Of a DNA stretch of 46,043 nt, positions 33,948 to 41,710 are shown one piece after another. The notes beneath the pieces are model-generated. The model saw only the letters and a list, made by a program, of their open reading frames with translations, was not told the origin of the DNA and searched no databases. The first letter of the stretch is position 1; each line of letters opens with the position of its first letter. Source of the DNA: Hydrogenophaga flava NBRC 102514 (GTDB lineage Bacteria; Pseudomonadota; Gammaproteobacteria; Burkholderiales; Burkholderiaceae_C); assembly GCF_001571145.1 (NCBI RefSeq), contig NZ_BCTF01000037.1, positions 1 through 46,043 of the forward strand, written 5' to 3'. The translations under genes and the position numbers were made by a program.

Positions 33948-34943
33948 TCAGTGCTTCACCGCGGCCTTGAGCGTGGCCGAGGGCAGCTCGCCGAACAGCG
34001 ACTTGTATTCCGACGCAAACCGCGAGGGGTGCCAGAAGCCCCAGCGCGCCGCGATGTCGGCCACCGGCGCGCGCTCGTCGGTCTGGCGGCGGATCTCGCG
34101 CCGCGCGCCGTTCAGGCGCATGTTGCGCAGGTAGCGCGCCGGGTTGGTGCCCAGCACGTCCTGGAACGAGTACTGCAGCGTGCGGCGCGAGACGCGGATG
34201 TGCGCGCACAGGTCGCTCACGGTGATCGGCTCGTCCACGTGTTCGCGCATGTAGTCGCGTGCCTTGTTCACCACGTACTGGCGCGTGCAGGCGGTCAGAT
34301 CCTTGCTGGTGTTTTCGGTCGGACCGCACAGGCCCAGCACGGTGCTTTGCAGGCCTTCGGCCAGGCAGCGGCGCAGCGTGTCGTGGCGCAGCCTGTCGGG
34401 CGAATGGCGCAGGCTCTGCATCAGGCTGGTGAGTACGCCGCCCAGCTCGTCCTGCGCCCCCTTGCGGATCAGGCCGTTGTCCACGCAGGCGCCGGGCGGT
34501 GGCAGCTCGCCCACGCGCTGGCAGTAGGCGGCAAAACGCTCCATGTCCATCGTCACCGCGGCCAGGGTCAGGCGCTGCGGCGTGCGGAAGTGGAACTCCT
34601 TGCCGCCGCGCAGGAAGAAGTAGTGCGCGGGGGTGACCTGGGTGCCGCAGAAGCGCCCGTCGTCGCTGGTGTCCAGCAGCGTCGCCAGCGTCATGGTGCC
34701 GGCCTGCGGCTGGCCGTACTGCTGCACCACCTGGTTGGTGTCTTCCCGGAAGATCTCGATGCCGTCGAAGCGGTAGCTCTCGAAGTGGCCGTCGAAGCTG
34801 CCGTGGCTCATCTGCTCGTAGCACTGGCCCCAGTCGGTCAGGCAGGCGGCCTGTTCGTCGGCGTCGTGCGTGTCGCTCACGCGCACGTCCACCACGTCGG
34901 CGGTGGCGTTGCGCGGGATGCTGGGACCTAGGAAGCGGTTCAT
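33948..34943 (-). CDS. qhpR: AraC-family regulator QhpR
   Basis: A 331-residue activator-type regulator. The N-terminal sensing domain is about 1-210. The C-terminal AraC DNA-binding domain (about 225-325) has two helix-turn-helix units, visible in ITVSDLCAHIRVSRRTLQYS and VADIAARWGFWHPSRFASEY. It is transcribed away from qhpA. In QHNDH clusters the homologous gene switches on the operon when amine is present. The likely targets here are the two 20-base elements at 35041-35060 and 30100-30119. The ATG at 34943 was chosen over frame extension into the promoter region. Confidence 0.85.
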   Translation of the reverse strand: MNRFLGPSIPRNATADVVDVRVSDTHDADEQAACLTDWGQCYEQMSHGSFDGHFESYRFDGIEIFREDTNQVVQQYGQPQAGTMTLATLLDTSDDGRFCGTQVTPAHYFFLRGGKEFHFRTPQRLTLAAVTMDMERFAAYCQRVGELPPPGACVDNGLIRKGAQDELGGVLTSLMQSLRHSPDRLRHDTLRRCLAEGLQSTVLGLCGPTENTSKDLTACTRQYVVNKARDYMREHVDEPITVSDLCAHIRVSRRTLQYSFQDVLGTNPARYLRNMRLNGARREIRRQTDERAPVADIAARWGFWHPSRFASEYKSLFGELPSATLKAAVKH

Positions 34944-35040
34944 GGGGCGACTCGCAATTCGTGGGGCGGGATCTGCACACGGGTGGTGCGCGCCTGTGCT
35001 GCGGTGCAAAAAACATGCCGCCGGGCAGGTGCGCAAGCGT

Positions 35041-35060
35041 TTGCCAAAAGTGGATACGGC
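35041..35060 (+). promoter_or_regulatory. Putative QhpR operator, copy A
   Basis: TTGCCAAAAGTGGATACGGC lies 72 bases before the qhpA start in the qhpR-qhpA divergent gap. A weak -10 word, TACAGT at 35078-35083, stands 17 bases downstream, so the element would overlap the -35 position, as expected for an AraC-type activator. Confidence 0.6.
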
Positions 35061-35132
35061 GCCATCGGGAATCTCCCTACAGTGAATCGCACGCCGCCAC
35101 GAAGGCGGTGACTTTGCGAGGAGAGAACCCCC

Positions 35133-36716
35133 ATGAACTGGAAACAGACACTCAGGTCGCTGCTGCCGCTGGGCGCGGCGCTGGCGTGGCTGGCGGCAAC
35201 GCCGGCTGCGGGCGCCGCCACTGCGCAGGAGATCATCAACAGCAAGTGCGTCGCCTGCCACACCAAGGTGGGCGACCAGGTCAACCGCCTGCAGCAGCGC
35301 AAATCGCCAGAGAGCTGGCTGATGACCGTCACGCGCATGCGCACCATGCACGGCGCGCAGCTCTCGCCCGAGGAGGTGCGCACCGTGGTGAAGCACCTGG
35401 CCGACACGCAGGGCCTGGCGCCATCGGAAACGCAAGGCGCGCGCTTCGCGATGGAGCGGCGCCTGAACACCATCGAGCAGCACAAGAACGAGTTGTTTGG
35501 CCAGATGTGCGCGCGCTGCCACTCCGGCGCCCGCGTGGAGCTGCAACGGCGCCCGATGGCCGAGTGGGAGCACCTGGTGCATTTCCACCTCGGCCAGTTC
35601 CCGACCACCGAGTACCAGGCCGGCGGCCGCGACCGCGACTGGCTGGGCATTGCGCTGAAAGAGATGGTGCCCTACCTCGCCAAGACCTACCCCTACGAGT
35701 CCAAGGCCTGGGACGAATGGAAGGCCAGTGCGCCGGTGAGCCCGGTGGGCCGCTGGACGGTGGCCGGCCGCTGGCCCGGCAAGGGCGACTACGCGGGCGT
35801 GATGACGGTAGCCGCAGGCAGCTCGGCCGACCGCTACGCGGTGGAGCTGGACGGCAGCTGGGCCGACGGCAGCCCGCTCAAGGGCAGCGGCGCGGCCCTG
35901 GTCTACACCGGCTACGAATGGCGCGCCGACCTCGACGTGGGCGGCGTGAAGATGCGCCAGGTGATGGCGCTGGACGGTGACCGCGCCAGCGGCCGCATGT
36001 ACGAGCGCGAGCAGGACGCCAGCGGCGGTGACCTGAACGCGGCGCGGCAGGACAAGGGCGCGGTGGTGCTGGCGGTGCAGCCGGCGCTCATCCGCGCTGG
36101 CGAGACGGCCACGCTGCGCATCGTCGGCACCGGGCTCGACGGCGAGGTGAAGCTGCCCAAGGGCCTGAGCGTGGCCGAGACGGTCTCGCGCGATGCGAAC
36201 CAGCTGGTGCTCAAGGTGAGCGCGGCGAAGTCCGCAGCCAAGGGCGTGAAGGCGCTGCAGGTGGGCGCGGCCAGCAGCCCGCTGGCGGTGTACGACCGCA
36301 TCGACTATGTGAAGGTGGCGCCCGAGTACGCGGTCGGCCGCATCGGCGGCAACGGCGGATCGACGCCGGTGGTGCAGGGCCGCTTCGAGGCCATCGCCCA
36401 CTCGGTTGGGCGCGACGGCAAGAAGGGCACCAAGGACGACTGGGCCATCGGCCCGGTGCCCGCCAAGTGGTCGGTCGAGCCCTTCAACGAGGTGGCCAAG
36501 GAAGACCGCGACGCCGAGTTCGCCGGCCTGATGGACGCCGACACCGGCGTCTTCACCCCGGCCGGCGCGGGCCCCAACCCCAAGCGCCGCATGAGCACCA
36601 ACAACGCCGGCAACCTCAACGCGGTGGCGACGGTAACCGAAGGCAAGAAGACGCTGACCGGCAAGGGCCACTTCATCGTGACCGTGCAGCGCTGGAACAA
36701 CCCGCCGCTGCCCTGA
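35133..36716 (+). CDS. qhpA: Quinohemoprotein amine dehydrogenase alpha subunit
   Basis: A 527-residue periplasmic dihaem subunit. The signal peptide ends at about residue 29 (AATPAAGAAT). Two haem c sites follow, CVACH (39-43) and CARCH (126-130), then beta-barrel domains (about 200-520). In QHNDH the alpha subunit passes electrons from the CTQ cofactor in the gamma subunit through its haems to azurin or a cytochrome c. GAGGAGA (35118-35124) precedes the ATG. It heads qhpADCB; qhpD begins 23 bases after its stop. Confidence 0.93.
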   Translation: MNWKQTLRSLLPLGAALAWLAATPAAGAATAQEIINSKCVACHTKVGDQVNRLQQRKSPESWLMTVTRMRTMHGAQLSPEEVRTVVKHLADTQGLAPSETQGARFAMERRLNTIEQHKNELFGQMCARCHSGARVELQRRPMAEWEHLVHFHLGQFPTTEYQAGGRDRDWLGIALKEMVPYLAKTYPYESKAWDEWKASAPVSPVGRWTVAGRWPGKGDYAGVMTVAAGSSADRYAVELDGSWADGSPLKGSGAALVYTGYEWRADLDVGGVKMRQVMALDGDRASGRMYEREQDASGGDLNAARQDKGAVVLAVQPALIRAGETATLRIVGTGLDGEVKLPKGLSVAETVSRDANQLVLKVSAAKSAAKGVKALQVGAASSPLAVYDRIDYVKVAPEYAVGRIGGNGGSTPVVQGRFEAIAHSVGRDGKKGTKDDWAIGPVPAKWSVEPFNEVAKEDRDAEFAGLMDADTGVFTPAGAGPNPKRRMSTNNAGNLNAVATVTEGKKTLTGKGHFIVTVQRWNNPPLP

Positions 36717-36739
36717 GCGCACACCACAAGGAGCACAAC

Positions 36740-38170
36740 ATGAGTGAGATCCTGAGCCTGCGCGAACACAACCTGCACAAGGTGCGGGTGGGCGAGCGCA
36801 CGATGATGCTGCACATCCCGACCAACGCGCTGTACGGCATCGACGAGATGACCGACACCGTGCTGGAGCGGGTGCGCGCCGAATCCCTCTCGGCCGACCA
36901 GCTGGTGCAGCAACTGCGCGGCCGGTTCGACGAGCAGGACCTGCGCGAGACCGTCGGCGAGCTGCTGACGCTGGACCTGCTGAGCGACGGCCGCCCCGCG
37001 CCCGCCGCCAAGCCGGTCACCACGGTGGGCAACCTGGCGATCAACACCGTGGTGCTGAACGTCAACACCGGCTGCAACCTCAGCTGCACCTACTGCTACA
37101 AGGAAGACCTCGACACGCCCGACAAAGGGCGGCGCATGTCGCTGGAGACCGCGAAGCAGTCGATCGAGCTGATGCTGGCCGAGTCGCCCAACGAGAAGCG
37201 CTTTTCCGTGGTGTTCTTCGGCGGCGAGCCGCTGTCCAACCTCAAGCTGATCCGTGCGGTGGTCGAATACTGCGAGGCGCGCTTCGCCCAGCTGGGCAAG
37301 CAGGTGGACTTCGTCATGACCACCAACGCCACGCTGCTGACCGACGAGATCGTCGACTGGCTGGACGAGCACCGCTTCGGCCTCTCGATCAGCATGGACG
37401 GCCCCGAGGCGATCCACGACCGCAACCGGCGCACGGTGGGCGGCAAGGGCACCTACCGCACGGTCAGCGACAAGGCGCGCAAGCTGCTGGCCCGCTACCA
37501 CGCGCGGCCCATCGGCGCTCGCGTCACGCTCACCCACGGCACCACCGAGGTCGAGCGCATCTGGGACCACCTGTTCAACGAACTGGGCTTTGCGGAGGTC
37601 GGTTTCGCGCCCGTCACCTCGGGCGATATCGACACCTTCAACCTCTCGGTGGAAGAGTTGCACGAGGTCTTCGCCGGCTTCAAGCGTCTCGGTGAGCGCT
37701 ACCTCGCCGAAGCGCTGCAGGGCCGCACCACCGGTTTCTCCAACCTGCACCAGCTCATCACCGACCTGCACGAAGGCCAGCGCAAGGCGCTGCCCTGCGG
37801 CGCGGGGCTGAAGATGCTGGCGGTGGACCACGAGGGCGGCCTCAACCTCTGCCACCGCTTCACCGGCTCCTCGCTGCCGACCTTCGGCGACGTCAAGACC
37901 GGCATCGAGAAAGAGGCCCTGGGCGCGTTCCTCGACCAGCGGCTGGACCGCACCGGCACCGGCTGCGAGACCTGCCGCATCCGCAACTTCTGCGCCGGCG
38001 GCTGCTACCACGAGAGCTACGCCCGCTACCAGGACCCGATCCACCCGACCTACCACTACTGCGAACTCATGCGCGACTGGGTCGACTTCGGCATCGGCGT
38101 CTACAGCGAAATCATGGCCAAGAACCCGTCCTTCATCGACCGCTTCATCTCACCGCGAAAGGTGCACTGA
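36740..38170 (+). CDS. qhpD: Radical SAM enzyme QhpD (QHNDH gamma-subunit maturase)
   Basis: A 476-residue radical SAM/SPASM peptide maturase. An N-terminal peptide-recognition region (about 1-90) precedes the iron-sulfur motif CNLSCTYC (Cys112, Cys116, Cys119). The C-terminal SPASM region has CGAGLKMLAVDHEGGLNLC and CETCRIRNFCAGGCYHE (about 410-426). QhpD forms the intrapeptide Cys-to-Asp/Glu thioether bonds in QhpC. AAGGAG precedes the ATG at 36740, chosen over a frame extension into qhpA. Its stop is one base before the qhpC start, so enzyme and substrate are translationally linked. Confidence 0.93.
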   Translation: MSEILSLREHNLHKVRVGERTMMLHIPTNALYGIDEMTDTVLERVRAESLSADQLVQQLRGRFDEQDLRETVGELLTLDLLSDGRPAPAAKPVTTVGNLAINTVVLNVNTGCNLSCTYCYKEDLDTPDKGRRMSLETAKQSIELMLAESPNEKRFSVVFFGGEPLSNLKLIRAVVEYCEARFAQLGKQVDFVMTTNATLLTDEIVDWLDEHRFGLSISMDGPEAIHDRNRRTVGGKGTYRTVSDKARKLLARYHARPIGARVTLTHGTTEVERIWDHLFNELGFAEVGFAPVTSGDIDTFNLSVEELHEVFAGFKRLGERYLAEALQGRTTGFSNLHQLITDLHEGQRKALPCGAGLKMLAVDHEGGLNLCHRFTGSSLPTFGDVKTGIEKEALGAFLDQRLDRTGTGCETCRIRNFCAGGCYHESYARYQDPIHPTYHYCELMRDWVDFGIGVYSEIMAKNPSFIDRFISPRKVH

Positions 38171-38171
38171 C

Positions 38172-38492
38172 ATGAAACACCTCCAAGCCATCAACCAGAA
38201 GGCCCAGCTGCTGGACCAGGCGGCCGAACAGAACCAAGTGGAAGACGTGGTCGCCATGCAGAGCGTGGCCGGCTGCACCGCCACCTTCGACCCCGGCTGG
38301 GAAGTAGACGCCTTCGGCGGCGTCGCCTCGCTGTGCCAGCCGATGGAGTCCGACCTCTACGGCTGCGCCGACCCCTGCTGGTGGCCGGCCCAGGTGCCGG
38401 ACACCATGAACACCTACCCGGACTGGGGCAAGCAGACCGCCAGCACCAGGGACGACTGGCGCAACCTCGGCTCCGTCTTCCCCAACGAGTGA
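38172..38492 (+). CDS. qhpC: Quinohemoprotein amine dehydrogenase gamma subunit precursor
   Basis: A 106-residue precursor that carries the cysteine tryptophylquinone cofactor. A 28-residue leader (MKHLQAINQKAQLL and on) is followed by the mature chain from about Met29. All crosslink residues of characterised gamma subunits fit at constant offset: Cys35 with Glu44, Cys55 with Asp61, Cys69 with Asp77 (thioethers), and Cys65 with Trp71 (cofactor, in GCADPCWWPAQ). The leader is not a Sec or Tat signal, which explains the need for QhpF. QhpD, QhpG and QhpE, all present, would do crosslinking, Trp hydroxylation and leader removal. Confidence 0.95.
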   Translation: MKHLQAINQKAQLLDQAAEQNQVEDVVAMQSVAGCTATFDPGWEVDAFGGVASLCQPMESDLYGCADPCWWPAQVPDTMNTYPDWGKQTASTRDDWRNLGSVFPNE

Positions 38493-38512
38493 CCCGCCAC
38501 CGGAGAACCCGC

Positions 38513-39640
38513 ATGAACAAGACCTTTGCCCCCGCGTGGCAGGCCCTCGCGCTGGCCGCCGCTTTGCCCGCCGCCGTGCACGCTGCGCCGCTCAACACCG
38601 ATAAGCCCCTGGTCCCGGGCGACGAGTACCTGGTGGTCGGCAACTACCCCGACAACCTGCACGTCGTCGACCTCAAGACCGACAGCCTTTACAAGACCTG
38701 CGCCGTGCCCGGCTCGGTTGGCCCCGCCACCCTGGTCATGTCGCCAGACAAGGCCACGGCCTACCTCATCACCAACCGCTTCGACGAGGTGCACGGCATC
38801 GCGCTGGACAGCTGCAAGCTGGTGTTCCGCGCCAAGATGTCGCAGAAGCCCGAGGAGCGCGCCAAGGCGCTGTTCGCGCTCTCGCTGAGCAACGACAGCA
38901 AGCAGCTCTACGTCATCCAGACGCCGACCACGCTCAACGCCGACCACTACCGCGTCGGCGAGCCGCGCCTGGCGGTCTACGACGCGCTGGCCGGCGAGGG
39001 CGCCAAGCCGCTGCGCACCCTGCCCGCGCCGCGCCAGGTGACGGTGATGGCCACCGGCCACGACGGCTCGCTCTACATGGTCGGGCCCGACATCTACAAG
39101 TTCAACCCCGAGACCGGCGAGAAGACCGTCGCCATCCCCTCGCGCAACTGGAAGCGCGCGCGCTATGCCCAGCCCGACGTGCTGAGCGTCTGGCCGCTGC
39201 GCAACGCCAACGACGACTTCACCATCCTCTACACCACGGCGAAGTTCAAGGGCAAGACCGACGACCCGGCCACGGCCGACTGGATCTACGGCTACTTCAA
39301 CGTCAACCTCAAGACCGGCAAGACCGAGACCCGCGACTTCGGGCCCTTCACCGAGATCTACTTCACCGGCGTGCGCTCGCCCAAGGACCCGAGCCTGATG
39401 TACGGCGTGCTCAACCGGCTCGCCAAGTACGACATCAAGCAGAAGAAGCTGCTCAAGGCCGCCGAGATCCCGCACTCGCACTACACGGTCTCGATGAACC
39501 GGGACGGCAGCAAGGTGTACCTGGGAGGCACCTGGAACAACCTGGCGGTGTACGACGCGGCCGATCTCAAGCCGCTGAGCACGCTGGCGCTGCCGGGCGG
39601 CGACATGGGCGCGGCGGCGCCGCAGACCTTCACGCGCTGA
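38513..39640 (+). CDS. qhpB: Quinohemoprotein amine dehydrogenase beta subunit
   Basis: A 375-residue periplasmic protein with a signal peptide (ALALAAALPAAVHA, cleavage near residue 24). The body shows repeated beta-propeller-like strands such as YLVVGNYPDNLHVVDLKTDSLY, LTLNADHYRVGEPRLAVYDAL-like blades and the final SKVYLGGTWNNLAVYDAADL. In QHNDH the beta subunit is a seven-bladed propeller that supports the gamma subunit and borders the active site. GGAG at 38502-38505 precedes the ATG at 38513. It is the last gene of qhpADCB. Confidence 0.92.
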   Translation: MNKTFAPAWQALALAAALPAAVHAAPLNTDKPLVPGDEYLVVGNYPDNLHVVDLKTDSLYKTCAVPGSVGPATLVMSPDKATAYLITNRFDEVHGIALDSCKLVFRAKMSQKPEERAKALFALSLSNDSKQLYVIQTPTTLNADHYRVGEPRLAVYDALAGEGAKPLRTLPAPRQVTVMATGHDGSLYMVGPDIYKFNPETGEKTVAIPSRNWKRARYAQPDVLSVWPLRNANDDFTILYTTAKFKGKTDDPATADWIYGYFNVNLKTGKTETRDFGPFTEIYFTGVRSPKDPSLMYGVLNRLAKYDIKQKKLLKAAEIPHSHYTVSMNRDGSKVYLGGTWNNLAVYDAADLKPLSTLALPGGDMGAAAPQTFTR

Positions 39641-39667
39641 GGCAGTAGGGGCGGGGTCGTGGTTCAA

Positions 39668-39692
39668 GTTTTCGGCCGTTGCGGCCGAAAAC
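39668..39692. repeat. Perfect inverted repeat after qhpB
   Basis: GTTTTCGGCCG and CGGCCGAAAAC surround TTG. It is probably the end of the qhpADCB transcript, but the U-tract lies in the 5' arm instead of after the stem, so it is not a textbook terminator in the plus direction. Confidence 0.5.
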
Positions 39693-39728
39693 GCCGGAAA
39701 GGGTGCAATCCACCCCGGAAGCGCAACC

Positions 39729-40235
39729 ATGATCCTGGCCCCGATTCCCGAGTACGACAGCCAGCGCCTGAAGGCGCTGCGCAAGCTGCTCATCCTCGAC
39801 ACGCCCGCGGAAGAGCGGTTCGACCGCATCACGCAGTTCGCCATGCGGGAGTTCGACATGCCCATGGCCCTGGTCTCCCTGGTGGACCGGGACCGGCAGT
39901 GGTTCAAGTCGAACTTCGGCATCGAGGAGCGTGAGACGCCGAGGGACATCTCCTTCTGCGGCCACGCCATCCTGGAGCGCAACATCCTGGTGATCCCGGA
40001 CGCGCTGAAGGACGAACGCTTCCACGACAACCCGCTGGTGATCAACAAGCCCTGGATCCGCTTCTACGCAGGGGCCGTGCTGCGCATGCCCTATGGCGCG
40101 GCGCTTGGGACCCTGTGCGTGATGGACACCCGGCCGCGCCAGATGGACCCGGTGGACCTGTCCATCCTGGGGTCCCTGCGAGACCTCGTGGTGGAAGAGA
40201 TGCTCCGCCAGGAGGCCGCCCCATGCCAACCGTGA
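39729..40235 (+). CDS. GAF domain protein
   Basis: A 168-residue single-domain protein. The GAF fold is seen in YDSQRLKALRKLLILDTPAEERFDRITQFA, then ALVSLVDRDRQWFKSNFGIE, SFCGHAILERNILVIPDALKD and IRFYAGAVLRMPYGAALGTLCVMD. That pattern is typical of GAF domains that normally sit in front of kinases or diguanylate cyclases, but no output domain is attached. It overlaps the next, receiver-like gene by 13 bases, so the two may form a split signalling pair (inference). The ligand is unknown. Confidence 0.85.
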   Translation: MILAPIPEYDSQRLKALRKLLILDTPAEERFDRITQFAMREFDMPMALVSLVDRDRQWFKSNFGIEERETPRDISFCGHAILERNILVIPDALKDERFHDNPLVINKPWIRFYAGAVLRMPYGAALGTLCVMDTRPRQMDPVDLSILGSLRDLVVEEMLRQEAAPCQP

Positions 40236-40609
40236 TCGGGGCCCGCCGGTTGCCGCGCATCCTGCTGGTCGAACCGGACGGTCTGGTCCGGGGGACGGTG
40301 GTGTCCGTCTGCCGCGACCTCCAGCTGGCCGACGTGGTCCAGGCGGGCAGCTGCGACCTGGCGCTGAAGTGTCTGCAGGACGATTCGCTGCAGGCCGGCG
40401 TCCTGTCCCTGTCGGACGGTGGATCGGGTCTGGACCTGCTCACCCAGCTGCGCGAGGGATCGTTCGCCTGCCCGGCCGGCATGCCCGTGGCCATGACGGC
40501 CGCCGGCATCGACGCCACCATGGCCGCGCGGCTCAAGGAACTGCGCATCCGGCGGCTGCTGCTCAAGCCGTTCAAGATCCGCGATCTGGTCGCCACGGTG
40601 TCCGGCTGA
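40223..40609 (+). CDS. Degenerate receiver-domain protein
   Basis: A 128-residue protein resembling a stand-alone response-regulator receiver: ILLVEPDGLVRG near the N-terminus, AMTAAG at the Thr position, and LLLKPFKIRDLV with the conserved Lys. The third strand reads AGVLSLSDGGSGLDLL, so the usual phospho-accepting Asp position is unclear and the loop is shortened; one acid of the N-terminal pair is Glu. It may act without phosphorylation. GGAGG precedes the ATG at 40223, within the end of the GAF gene. Confidence 0.7.
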   Translation: MPTVIGARRLPRILLVEPDGLVRGTVVSVCRDLQLADVVQAGSCDLALKCLQDDSLQAGVLSLSDGGSGLDLLTQLREGSFACPAGMPVAMTAAGIDATMAARLKELRIRRLLLKPFKIRDLVATVSG

Positions 40610-40642
40610 GAGGCGCCTGCACCCGGACGGGTATGCTGCCGC

Positions 40643-41209
40643 ATGACCCACCTGACCCTGCTGCTGGCCCGCCACGGAGAGACCGATCTGAACAGCGCAG
40701 AGCGCTGGCAGGGGCGCATCGACGCCCCTCTGAACGCCGCCGGCCTCGCCCAGGCGCAGCGCCTGGCGGACGAGCTGCCGGCCGGCATCGGGGCCATCGT
40801 CGCCTCGCCGATGCAGCGCGCGCGCCAGACCGCCGAACCCGCCGCCGCCCGGCTGGGCCTGCCCATCGCCTTTGACGCCGACTTCCGCGAACGCGACTTC
40901 GGCGTGTTCGACGGCCTGACCGAAGCCGAGGCCGCGGCGCAGTTCCCCGAACTCGCGGCGCGCAACGCCGCCTACCGCTGGGACCTGGAGCCGCCCGGCG
41001 CCGAGCCCACACGGGATGTGGTCGGGCGCGTGGCACGCGGCCTGCAGCGCCTGCGCGAACGGCACGCGGGCCAGACCGTGCTGCTGGTCTCGCACGGCTT
41101 CGTGGTGCGCTGCCTGCGCCACCTGATCGACGGCGTGCCCGAGGCCGAGTTCTTCACCGCCGCGCGCATCCCGAACGGCCACTTCCTGACGCGGACCCTG
41201 GCGCCCTAA
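40643..41209 (+). CDS. Histidine phosphatase family protein
   Basis: A 188-residue phosphoglycerate-mutase-like phosphatase. The catalytic LLLARHGETDLN (His about 10) is followed by RWQGRIDAPLNAAGLAQAQRLA, SPMQRARQTAEPAA, FRERDFGVFDGLT and the second catalytic VLLVSHGFVVRCL (His about 152). Members include GpmB- and CobC-type enzymes; the substrate cannot be told here. Its stop overlaps the stop of the convergent yidD gene. Confidence 0.9.
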   Translation: MTHLTLLLARHGETDLNSAERWQGRIDAPLNAAGLAQAQRLADELPAGIGAIVASPMQRARQTAEPAAARLGLPIAFDADFRERDFGVFDGLTEAEAAAQFPELAARNAAYRWDLEPPGAEPTRDVVGRVARGLQRLRERHAGQTVLLVSHGFVVRCLRHLIDGVPEAEFFTAARIPNGHFLTRTLAP

Positions 41210-41661
41210 CGGGCCGCGCCGTCGCCGCGCCGGCGGCGCTGCCCCAGATCCGCGTAGGGCGGGATGTGGACGTGCCGCTCCTGCTGGCGCTTTTTCTTCC
41301 TGTCGCTGCCCCAGTCGCAGCTGCCCACATCGCAGCAGCTGAAGATGTCCCAGAGGTCCAGGCCCTTGCCCGGCAGAAAGTCGAAGTCGCAGCCCAGGTC
41401 GCAGTCGCCCCGCTCGCGCGCCGGCGGGCGGCGCGGCAACGGGCTGAGCCGGCGGTGGGCCACCCCGCACAGCGCCGTGCGCTGCCGCAGCAGGTGCCAG
41501 CCCCCGGCCACGCCGAAGCGGCGGATGGCGCGGAAACCGAGCTGCGAACAGCTGCAGCGGCCCGTGTGCACGCGGTACGCACAGGCAAAACCCTTGTGGG
41601 GCGAGAGCCAGCGCTGATAGAGACGGATGGCGCCCAGCGCCGCAGAACGCATCAGATCCAT
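41206..41661 (-). CDS. yidD: YidD-family protein with cysteine-rich C-terminal extension
   Basis: A 151-residue protein. The first ~70 residues match YidD, the membrane-protein insertion efficiency factor that works beside YidC: IRLYQRWLSPHKGFACAYRV, CSQLGFRAIRRFG and GGWHLLRQRTALCG. Typical YidD ends at about 80-110 residues; here a tail of about 70 residues contains CDLGCDFDFLPGKGLDLWD and IFSCCDVGSCDWGS, then a basic segment. The tail's five-plus cysteines look metal-binding or redox-active, but no motif is recognised. The start is the first of two nearby ATGs. Confidence 0.72.
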   Translation of the reverse strand: MDLMRSAALGAIRLYQRWLSPHKGFACAYRVHTGRCSCSQLGFRAIRRFGVAGGWHLLRQRTALCGVAHRRLSPLPRRPPARERGDCDLGCDFDFLPGKGLDLWDIFSCCDVGSCDWGSDRKKKRQQERHVHIPPYADLGQRRRRGDGAAR

Positions 41662-41710
41662 CGGCCCAGTGTAGGGGGCCGCGACCCGCGCAGCGGCGGA
41701 GCGTGGGGCG

